Shown: positions 27,975 through 34,876 of the stretch, in pieces | Numbering within the stretch: the first letter of the stretch is position 1 | How the letters are laid out: every line of letters starts with the position of its first letter | From: Streptomyces sp. NBC_01233 | Lineage (GTDB): Bacteria > Actinomycetota > Actinomycetes > Streptomycetales > Streptomycetaceae | DNA length: 64,000 bases | Reading direction: 5' to 3' | Assembly: GCF_035989305.1 (NCBI RefSeq) | Contig: NZ_CP108514.1 | Coordinates: 6,862,501-6,926,500, forward strand | Position numbers and translations under genes: made by a program | Notes under the pieces: model-generated | The model's input: the letters and a program-made list of their open reading frames with translations, nothing else | Told to the model about the DNA's origin: nothing | The model's database searches: none

Positions 27975-28676
27975 TCAGGCCGGCCCCTCCGACGGCAGCC
28001 AGGTGTAGCGGTGCTCCGGTCGGCCGGTCTCGCCGTAGCGCAGGGCCAGGGTCACGCGGGCGGTGCGTTCGAGCAGCTTCACGTAGCGCTGGGCGGTCTG
28101 GCGGCTGATGCCCGCGCGGTCGGCTATCTGCTGGGTGGACAAGGGGCCCTCCGCGGAGCGCAGGACCTGGCGGACCAGTTCCGCCGTGGTGGGCGAGTGA
28201 CCCTTGGGGAGCTCGTTCGCGGGTCCCGCGGCGGCGAGGGCGCCGAAGATCCGGTCCACCTCGGCCTGTTCGGCCTCGCCGCCCGTCTCCAGGGTGCGGC
28301 GCAGGGCCCCGTACGCCTCCAGTCGGGTGCGCAGTCCGGCGAAGGTGAAGGGTTTGACCAGGTACTGGAGGGCCCCGAGACGCATCGCGGCCTGCACGGT
28401 GGCGAGATCGCGGGCGGCCGTGACCATGATCACATCGGTCTGGTGGCCGAGCTGGCGCAGGCGCCGGACCAGGTCCAGGCCGTTCTCGTCGGGGAGGTAG
28501 TGGTCCAGGAGGACCAGGTCCACCACCTGCGAGGTGAGGAACTCCAGTGCCTCGGCCGCCGAATGGGCCTGCGCCGTGACGCGGAAACCGGGAACCTTCG
28601 CCACGTACGCCGCGTTGATCCGGGCAACACGCATGTCGTCGTCGACGACCAATACGTGGATCGGGGTCTCGTTCAT
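27975..28676 (-). CDS. CitB/DctR-type response regulator
   Basis: 233 residues. Receiver domain 1-125: acidic pocket VVDDDMRVARI (D11-D13), phospho-acceptor D58 (LVLLDHYLPDENGLDLV), T/K switch (VTAARD, VKPF). The C-terminal helix-turn-helix (about 170-225: TAELVRQVLRSAEGPLSTQQIADRAGISRQTAQRYVKLLERT) is of the CitB/DcuR kind. Partners the kinase immediately upstream on the same strand (4-bp ATGA overlap). Such systems sense extracellular citrate or C4-dicarboxylates and activate uptake genes. Confidence 0.94.
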   Translation of the reverse strand: MNETPIHVLVVDDDMRVARINAAYVAKVPGFRVTAQAHSAAEALEFLTSQVVDLVLLDHYLPDENGLDLVRRLRQLGHQTDVIMVTAARDLATVQAAMRLGALQYLVKPFTFAGLRTRLEAYGALRRTLETGGEAEQAEVDRIFGALAAAGPANELPKGHSPTTAELVRQVLRSAEGPLSTQQIADRAGISRQTAQRYVKLLERTARVTLALRYGETGRPEHRYTWLPSEGPA

Positions 28677-30289
28677 CGCAGGGCCTCCGGGAGCACGACG
28701 GAGAATTCCGCCCCTCCGTCCGCTGCTTCACCGGCCCGGGCACTGCCGCCCTGCCGCTCCGCGAGGCGGCGTACGAGGGCGAGGCCCAGCCCGCGCTCGC
28801 GGTGGGCGCTGGGCTGCTTGGTCGACCAGCCCTCGGTGAAGATCTCCTCGCGGCGCGCGGCGGGCACTCCGGGACCGCTGTCGCGCACCCGCAGCACGGC
28901 GGTACGGCCCTCCGCGCGCAGCTCCACCTCGACCAGGGGCGCCGTCGAACCGGCGGCGGCGTCCAGGGCGTTGTCCACCAGGTTGCCCACGATCGTGACG
29001 AGGCCGCCCGGGTCCACCAGGCGGTCGGGGAGGAGGGTGGCCTCGGCCAGCCGCAGGGGGACGCCGCGTTCCGCCGCGACGGTCGCCTTGCCCACGAGAA
29101 GGGCGGCCAGCAGCGGGTCGTGGACCTTCTCGGTGACCTGTTCGGAGGTCGTGCGGTGCACGTCGGCGACCTCGGTGACGAACTCCACCGCCTCCTCGTG
29201 CAGGCCCAGTTCCAGCAGGCCGAGGAGGGTGTGGAGGCGGTTGGCGTGCTCGTGGTCCTGGGCGCGCAGGGCGTCGATGAGGCCCCGGGTGGAGTCGAGT
29301 TCGCGGCCGAGGCGTTCCAGCTCGGTACGGTCGCGCAGGGTGGCGACGGCGCCGCCGTCCTCGGTGGGCATGCGGTTGGCGACCAGGACCCGCGGGCCCT
29401 GGACGGTGAGCAGGTCCCGGCCGGTGACGCGGCCCGACAGCACGTCGGCGGTGCGGCCGGCGCCGAGTACGTCGTCCAGCGGGCGTCCCGCCAGGGTGCC
29501 GGTGGAGTCCGGGGCGAGGCCCAACAGCCGGGCGGCCTCGTCGTTCACGAGCCGGACCCGGCCGCGGCGGTCGAGGGCGATGACTCCTTCTCGGATGGAG
29601 TGCAGCATCGCCTCGCGCTCGGCGAGCAGGCCGGAGATGTCGGAGAAGGCCAGGTCCCGGGTCTGGCGCTGGATCCGGCGGGAGAGCAGATAGGCGGCCA
29701 GGGCGCCCGCGGCCAGCGCGCCGCCCGCGTAGGCGAGCAGGCCGGGTACGGCGCCGATCAGCCGGTCACGGACGCTGTCGTAGGCGATGCCCACCGAGAC
29801 GGCGCCGACGATCTCGCCATCTGCCGCGACGAGCGGGACCTTGCCGCGGGCGGAGCGGCCCAGGGTGCCCTCGTCGATCTCCATGACATCGCGGCCCGCC
29901 AGCGCGGCGCTCGGGTCGGTGGAGACCGGCAGCCCGATCCGGTCGGGGCTCGGGTGCGAGCGGCGGATGCCGTCCAGGTCCAGGACGACCACGTACTCGG
30001 CCCCGGTCGCCCGGCGGATCCGCTCGGCCGAGGACTGTACGGGGCTGTCGGGCGAGGCCCCGGAGTCCAGGAGGTCGGCGGCCAGCGAGGGGTCGGCCGC
30101 GGCGCTCTGCGCGATCGCGAGGGCGCGCCGCATCGCCTGGTCGTCGAGCTGCGCGCTCAGGGGTGCCAGGAAGAGTCCGGTCGCCAGGACGGCGACCCCG
30201 GCGGCGATGGCCAGCTGGGTCAGCAGGATCTGGGAGACGGCCCGTCTGGGCAGCCCGAGGCGCCGAGCGCTCATGAGGGGGAACCGCAT
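28673..30289 (-). CDS. CitA/DcuS-type sensor histidine kinase
   Basis: 538 residues from ATG 30289 (a TTG 9 nt upstream is also in frame). TM1 near the N-terminus (ILLTQLAIAAGVAVLATGLFLAPL), an extracellular PAS-like sensor about 45-185 (EYVVVLDLDGIRRSHPSPDRIGLPVSTD, VPLVAADGEIVGAVSVGI), TM2 (LLAYAGGALAAGALAAYLLS), a cytoplasmic PAS (AMLHSIREGVIALDRRGRVRLVNDEAARLLG), the CitA-type H-box RAQDHEHANRLHTLLGLLELG, and an HATPase end (GNLVDNALDAA, DSGPGVP, ERGLGLALVRRLAE). The sensor domain class binds carboxylates; the ligand is not determinable. Cotranscribed with the regulator, and downstream of the HTH citrate synthase gene on the same strand. Confidence 0.94.
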   Translation of the reverse strand: MRFPLMSARRLGLPRRAVSQILLTQLAIAAGVAVLATGLFLAPLSAQLDDQAMRRALAIAQSAAADPSLAADLLDSGASPDSPVQSSAERIRRATGAEYVVVLDLDGIRRSHPSPDRIGLPVSTDPSAALAGRDVMEIDEGTLGRSARGKVPLVAADGEIVGAVSVGIAYDSVRDRLIGAVPGLLAYAGGALAAGALAAYLLSRRIQRQTRDLAFSDISGLLAEREAMLHSIREGVIALDRRGRVRLVNDEAARLLGLAPDSTGTLAGRPLDDVLGAGRTADVLSGRVTGRDLLTVQGPRVLVANRMPTEDGGAVATLRDRTELERLGRELDSTRGLIDALRAQDHEHANRLHTLLGLLELGLHEEAVEFVTEVADVHRTTSEQVTEKVHDPLLAALLVGKATVAAERGVPLRLAEATLLPDRLVDPGGLVTIVGNLVDNALDAAAGSTAPLVEVELRAEGRTAVLRVRDSGPGVPAARREEIFTEGWSTKQPSAHRERGLGLALVRRLAERQGGSARAGEAADGGAEFSVVLPEALR

Positions 30290-30394
30290 GGGCAGCAACG
30301 GTAGGTCGGCCCCGGCACGAGCGGAACGTCTGCGGCGAGCTTGTCGGCTTCGCCACTTCTGTCACGTTCGGGCCGTGTTGCGCACTTCACTGCG

Positions 30395-30421
30395 GGTGAA
30401 GGCGGTGAAGGCGGTGAAGCG
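30395..30421. repeat. Three tandem 9-bp repeats upstream of the kinase
   Basis: GGTGAAGGC, GGTGAAGGC, GGTGAAGCG in direct array, period 9, in the 160-bp gap between the citrate synthase-like gene and the kinase start; TTCACTGC-GGGTGAAG just before extends it as an inverted copy. Direct repeats of this spacing are typical response-regulator sites, so autoregulation is possible. Confidence 0.5.
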
Positions 30422-30449
30422 GAGGTCGTACGGACGGAGGGCGGGGCCG

Positions 30450-31685
30450 TTACGGCATCGGCTGGGGCGGGCGGGGGCCGTGGTACTGCCCGCTCGGCCG
30501 CATCCGCAGCGGCCGCTCCTGGTACTCCTCCAGGGCGTGTGCCATCCAGCCCGCCGTACGGGCCACGGCGAAGACCGTCTCCCCGGCCTCCGCGGCCATC
30601 CCGCACGACACGGTCAGCACCGCCAGTGCCAGGTCCACATTGGCGTGCAGCCCGCCCTGCCTGGCCATCACCGCGGCCACCTCGCGCGCCGCACCCAGGG
30701 CGGGAGCGGCCTGTTCCAGCCCCTCCAGCCGGGCGAACAGCGCCCGCGCACGCGGGTCCTCCCCCCGGTACAGGCGGTGTCCGAGCCCCGGGACCCGGCG
30801 CCCGGCCCGAAGGTACTCCGCCACCACCGGCGCGGCCCCGCCCTGTTCCAGCACCTCCACGAGCATCCGGTGCGCGAGGCGTCCGGCCGCGCCGTGCAGG
30901 GGTCCTTCGAGCGCGCCGAGCCCCGCGGACACCGCCGCGTACGGATGGGCCCGCGCCGAGGCGGCCACCCGTACGGCCAGGGTCGAGGCGGCCAGGTCGT
31001 GGTCGACCAGCAGCGCCAGCGCCAGGTCCAGCACGGCCAAGGCGTCCGGGTCCGGCTCCCGGGCCGTCAGCCGCGACCACAACTGCCGGGCGATCCGGCC
31101 GTCACCGGCCCACTGGGCCGGGCCCGCCGGGGGGAGTGCGCCCACCAGTGTGGGAATCAGACTGCGAGCGGAGCCGAGGACCGCCTCCTCGGACAGGTCG
31201 AAGCGCAGCGGGTCCGCCACGGCGGCGGCGGCCACCGCCACCCGCAGCCGGTCGATGGGGCCTCCGTGGGCCGGCAGTGCGGCCACCGCCCGCCGGGCCG
31301 CGGCCAGGGCTTCCGGGGGAGCGGTGAACCGTGCCCCGTGCACGACGTGCCCCGTCCAGAGCCACTCGGCGACCTCCTCATAGCGGTGCTCCGAGGCCAG
31401 CGCCACGGCGTCCACGCCCCGGAAGTAGTACCGGTCGGGCTCGATGAGGGTGAGCGCCGTGCGGACGGAAAGTTCTCCGGCGGGCGCCGCCGCCTCGCGC
31501 CGGCTCCGCCGGGCCAGCGCCTCCACCTCGGCCGCGTCGAAGGTGCTGCCCCGCCCGGCCGGATCGCGGCGGCTGGTGAGCTGGCCCCGGCTGACGTACG
31601 CGTACACCGTCGCCGGTTTCACGCCGAGTACCCCCGCCGCCTCCTGTGTGCTCAGCCTGCGCCCGCCGTCCGTCTGGTCGCTCAT
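30450..31685 (-). CDS. Citrate synthase-like protein with N-terminal MerR-type helix-turn-helix
   Basis: 411 residues. Residues ~8-45 are a MerR/excisionase-type HTH (RRLSTQEAAGVLGVKPATVYAYVSRGQLTSRR), joined to a citrate synthase fold. The catalytic residues are present: first His GPLHGAAGRLAH, second His GLGHRLYRGEDPRA, Asp LHANVDLALAVL. The fusion suggests an enzyme or enzyme-derived sensor that binds DNA in response to oxaloacetate or acetyl-CoA; that is inference. ATG 31685 has AGGGTG upstream. Divergent from a second citrate synthase-like gene, with 80 bp between them. Confidence 0.88.
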   Translation of the reverse strand: MSDQTDGGRRLSTQEAAGVLGVKPATVYAYVSRGQLTSRRDPAGRGSTFDAAEVEALARRSRREAAAPAGELSVRTALTLIEPDRYYFRGVDAVALASEHRYEEVAEWLWTGHVVHGARFTAPPEALAAARRAVAALPAHGGPIDRLRVAVAAAAVADPLRFDLSEEAVLGSARSLIPTLVGALPPAGPAQWAGDGRIARQLWSRLTAREPDPDALAVLDLALALLVDHDLAASTLAVRVAASARAHPYAAVSAGLGALEGPLHGAAGRLAHRMLVEVLEQGGAAPVVAEYLRAGRRVPGLGHRLYRGEDPRARALFARLEGLEQAAPALGAAREVAAVMARQGGLHANVDLALAVLTVSCGMAAEAGETVFAVARTAGWMAHALEEYQERPLRMRPSGQYHGPRPPQPMP

Positions 31686-31765
31686 GACGGACACCCTACA
31701 GATGGATTTGCATGTTGACCCAATCAACGTTGACAAGGATTCAATCCATCATGGATGGTCGATCC
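31686..31765. promoter_or_regulatory. Divergent promoter between the two citrate synthase-like genes
   Basis: AT-rich 80 bp with nested symmetry: GTTGA-cccaa-TCAAC (31714-31728), the palindrome TCAACGTTGA (31724-31733), and outer ATGGATT (31702-31708) / AATCCAT (31743-31749) arms. ATGGAT/ATCCAT recurs twice more before the rightward start. A likely operator for the HTH-bearing synthase or another regulator. Confidence 0.5.
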
Positions 31766-32926
31766 ATGAACACCACCGACAGCACCATCGAAGGACCGCG
31801 CGGCCTCGCGGGGGTCGTGGTCACCGAAACCGGGCTGGGCGATGTCCGAGGCCGTGAGGGCTTCTACCACTACCGCCAGTACTCGGCCGTCGAACTCGCC
31901 GCCCGCCGCAGCTTCGAGGACGTCTGGCACCTGATGTTCCGCGGCACACTGCCCGCCGACGCCGCCGAGCGGGCCGCGTTCGCCGCCGAGACCGCCCCGC
32001 TGCGCCACCTGCCCGAGGAGGTCCGGGACGCGCTGCCGGGCCTGGCCCGGGCCACCCGGCTCTCCGGCCCGCTCGCCGGGCTGCGCACCGCACTCTCGCT
32101 GCTCGGAGCCTCCGCCGGCTTCCGCCCGGTGTACGACCTCGACCCCACCCGCCGGGCCGCCGACGCGCTGGCCGCGTGCGCCGCCGTACCGACCCTGCTC
32201 ACCGCCCTGTACCGGTTGGGCCAGGGCCTGGAGCCCGTCGAGCCGCGCGACGACCTCCCGTACGCCGCCAACTACCTCTACATGCTGACCGGCCGGGAGC
32301 CCGGCCCGACCGAGACCCGCGCGGTCGAGCGGTACCTGATATCCACCGTCGACCACGGCTTCAACGCCTCGACCTTCACCGCCCGCGTGATCGCCTCCAC
32401 CGGCGCCGACGTGGCCGCCTGCCTGACCGGCGCGATCGGCGCGCTCTCCGGACCGCTGCACGGCGGCGCCCCCAGTCGCGCCCTGGACACCCTCGACGCC
32501 ATCGGCACCGTGGACCGGATCGGGCCGTGGATCCGCGAACGGGTCCTGGCGGGCGACCGGATCATGGGCTTCGGCCACCCCGTCTACCGCACCGAGGACC
32601 CCCGCTCACGCATGCTGCGCGAGATCGCCCTCCAGTTCGGCGGGCCCCTCGTGGACTTCGCCGTCGAGGTCGAGCGCCAGGTCGAGGAGATCCTCGCCGA
32701 GCTCAAGCCGGGCCGGGAGCTGCACACCAACGTGGAGTTCTACGCGGGCGTGGTCATGGAGCTGTGCGGGCTGCCGCGCGAGATGTTCACCCCGACCTTC
32801 TGCGCGGCCCGTGTGGTCGGCTGGAGTGCGAACGTCCTCGAACAGGCCGCCGATTCGAAGATCATCCGCCCTGCAGCCCGGTACAGCGGCCCCACCCCGC
32901 CCCAGCCGGTGCCGGTGATCGACTGA
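31766..32926 (+). CDS. Citrate synthase (CitA-like, second paralogue)
   Basis: 386 residues from ATG 31766 (ATG 31751 is also in frame with AAGGA upstream). Would condense acetyl-CoA with oxaloacetate, or propionyl-CoA to methylcitrate. Catalytic blocks: IGALSGPLHGGAPSRAL (first His), IMGFGHPVYRTEDPRSRML (second His), and HTNVEFYAGVVMELCGLPREMFTPTFCAARVVGWSANVLEQA. The third catalytic residue is Glu (NVEF) where classical citrate synthases have Asp (NVDF). Both synthase-like genes lie beside the organic-acid symporter and CitA/B system, suggesting a role in organic-acid use rather than the main TCA enzyme. Confidence 0.9.
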   Translation: MNTTDSTIEGPRGLAGVVVTETGLGDVRGREGFYHYRQYSAVELAARRSFEDVWHLMFRGTLPADAAERAAFAAETAPLRHLPEEVRDALPGLARATRLSGPLAGLRTALSLLGASAGFRPVYDLDPTRRAADALAACAAVPTLLTALYRLGQGLEPVEPRDDLPYAANYLYMLTGREPGPTETRAVERYLISTVDHGFNASTFTARVIASTGADVAACLTGAIGALSGPLHGGAPSRALDTLDAIGTVDRIGPWIRERVLAGDRIMGFGHPVYRTEDPRSRMLREIALQFGGPLVDFAVEVERQVEEILAELKPGRELHTNVEFYAGVVMELCGLPREMFTPTFCAARVVGWSANVLEQAADSKIIRPAARYSGPTPPQPVPVID

Positions 32927-32958
32927 TCGACCGGCGGAGGCTGGCTACGATCGGCCGG

Positions 32959-34071
32959 GTGAACAGCAGGCAGCCCCTCCCCGTCGTCGTCCTCGCCGGT
33001 TTCCTCGGATCCGGCAAGACCACCGTGCTGAACCACCTTCTCGCCGGTCGCGGAGGCACCCGGATCGGGGTCGTCGTGAACGACTTCGGATCGATCGAGA
33101 TCGACGCGATGTCGGTGGCCGGCCAGGTCGGGGACTCGATGGTCTCCCTCGGCGGCGGCTGCCTCTGCTGCGCCGTCGACGGCAGCGAGCTGGACGCGTA
33201 CCTGGAGAAGCTCTCGGCCCCCGTACACCGCATCGACGTGATCGTCATCGAGGCGAGCGGGCTGGCCGAGCCCCAGGAGATGATCCGGATGCTCATGGCC
33301 AGCGAGAACCCCGCCATCCGCTACGGCGGGCTGGTGCAGGTCGTGGACGCGGCCGAATTCGACGCGACACGGGCCGTGCACCCGGAGACCGACCGCCACC
33401 TCGCCGTCGCGGACCTGGTGGTGCTCAACAAGACCGACCGGGTCGACCCCGGCGAACGGGCCCGGATCGAGACGGAACTCGCCGGGCTCTGCGCGCCCGG
33501 CACCCCGGTCGTGGGCGCCGACCACGGGCGGATCGACCCCGAACTGCTCTTCGACCGGCGCCCCTGGACCGAGACCCGGGGCCAGCTCTCCTTCGAGGAC
33601 CTCCTCGCGAAGGCCGACGGCCACGACCACTGCACCCACGCGCACGCCGCCTACGAGAGCACGGAGTTCGCCTCCGACCAGGCCCTCTCCCCGCGCCGGT
33701 TCATCGATTTCCTCGACCGGCGGCCCGCCGGGCTCTACCGGATCAAGGGCTTCGTGTGGTTCGGGGTCCCCGGTCACGAGGAGAAGTACGAGGTCCACGC
33801 GGTCGGCCGGTTCCTCCGCTTCGCCCCGCAGCCCTGGGGGCGGGGAGAAGCGCGCCTGACGCAGCTCGTCCTGATCGGCTCCGGCACCGACGGCGAGGCG
33901 CTGGTGCGGGAGTTGGAGGCCTGCCGCGAGGCGGCCCCGCAGGACGCATCCCCCGAGAGCATGTGGGGCGTGCTGCGGTACGTCGCCGAGCACCGGCCCG
34001 CGGCCCATCCCGAAGCCGGAGCCGAAGCAGAGCCGGAGTCCGGACTCGGGGCCGGGGCCGAGGTCGTCTGA
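32959..34071 (+). CDS. COG0523 (CobW/Zn-chaperone-type) GTPase
   Basis: 370 residues. G domain: P-loop GFLGSGKTT (14-22), the metal-binding CxCC motif at C68/C70/C71 (SLGGGCLCCAVD), VIEASGLAEPQEM (Walker B region), NKTD nucleotide specificity. A His-rich stretch DGHDHCTHAHAAYE (~220) and the CobW C-terminal domain (GLYRIKGFVWFG, FAPQPWGRG) follow. Such GTPases deliver metal ions, often zinc or cobalt, to target proteins. GTG 32959 lies 7 nt after TACGAT (32946-32951), so the mRNA is probably leaderless. The C-terminus is an acidic low-complexity tail. Confidence 0.9.
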   Translation: MNSRQPLPVVVLAGFLGSGKTTVLNHLLAGRGGTRIGVVVNDFGSIEIDAMSVAGQVGDSMVSLGGGCLCCAVDGSELDAYLEKLSAPVHRIDVIVIEASGLAEPQEMIRMLMASENPAIRYGGLVQVVDAAEFDATRAVHPETDRHLAVADLVVLNKTDRVDPGERARIETELAGLCAPGTPVVGADHGRIDPELLFDRRPWTETRGQLSFEDLLAKADGHDHCTHAHAAYESTEFASDQALSPRRFIDFLDRRPAGLYRIKGFVWFGVPGHEEKYEVHAVGRFLRFAPQPWGRGEARLTQLVLIGSGTDGEALVRELEACREAAPQDASPESMWGVLRYVAEHRPAAHPEAGAEAEPESGLGAGAEVV

Positions 34072-34101
34072 TGCGCTGAACCGGAGGCCGGGTGATCCGG
34101 C

Positions 34102-34866
34102 TCAGCCGGCGGGAACCGTCTCATGCAGGAAGTCGATCAGCAGGTGCGTCACGGCGGCGGGCCGCTCCAGGCTGGGGAGATGGCCCGCCCAGGGCAGTTC
34201 GACGTGCCGGGTGTCGGCGAGCAGCCCCGGCAGCCGGGCCGCGATCTCCCGGAAGTCCGCCAGGTCGAGGCCGCCCGAAAGCGCGAGACCGGGCGCCTTG
34301 ACCGCTGACAGGTCGATGTCCACGTTCTTCCGCCCGGCCCCCTCGGGGGCGGCCAGTTGCACCTCGAAGGCACGCCTCTGCATCTCGCGCACCTCGTCCC
34401 GGACCGTCTCCCCGGCGTCCGGCCCCAGGAAGGTGTCCACGTTCAGTTCCACGGCCCCCGCGATGTCACCCGCCTCGATCAGCGCGTCCTCCCGCTCGCC
34501 GAACGCGCGCAGCTCATCGCTGGGTTCATGTCCGGGCAGCCCGGAACACAACAGTGCCATGGCAGAGACCCGGTCCGGACGGCGTGCGGCGATCTCCACG
34601 GCAACTCGTCCGCCGTACGAGGAGGCGATCAGGGCCGCCTGCTCGATGCCGAGGGTGTCCAGCAGGTCCAGTACGTCCTCTGCGTCGTTGTGGCGCCGGT
34701 CCGGCAGGGGGCTCTGGCCGAAGCCCCGGAAGTCGCAACGCACCACCCGGTATCCGGCATCGGCCAGGGCCGGCCACTGCGGGTCCCACATCCTCCGGTC
34801 GCACACCGCGGAGTGCAGCAGCACCAGCGCGGGACCGTCGCCGGCCGCATCGTAATCAAGAGTCAT
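34102..34866 (-). CDS. Alpha/beta hydrolase
   Basis: 254 residues, cytoplasmic. Alpha/beta-hydrolase fold: LVLLHSAVCDRRMWDPQWPALADAGYRVVRCDFRGFGQS (oxyanion-hole HS plus helix), nucleophile elbow ALIASSYGGR (Ser at the second S), late Asp in SGGLDLADF and catalytic His in LPWAGHLPSLERP. Triad complete. Resembles 3-oxoadipate enol-lactonase-type hydrolases, but the substrate is not predictable. Ends 30 bp from the convergent COG0523 gene and begins 10 bp after the Mrr-TerD gene on the same strand, so the two are probably cotranscribed. Confidence 0.88.
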   Translation of the reverse strand: MTLDYDAAGDGPALVLLHSAVCDRRMWDPQWPALADAGYRVVRCDFRGFGQSPLPDRRHNDAEDVLDLLDTLGIEQAALIASSYGGRVAVEIAARRPDRVSAMALLCSGLPGHEPSDELRAFGEREDALIEAGDIAGAVELNVDTFLGPDAGETVRDEVREMQRRAFEVQLAAPEGAGRKNVDIDLSAVKAPGLALSGGLDLADFREIAARLPGLLADTRHVELPWAGHLPSLERPAAVTHLLIDFLHETVPAG

Positions 34867-34876
34867 GCGGCAGACC

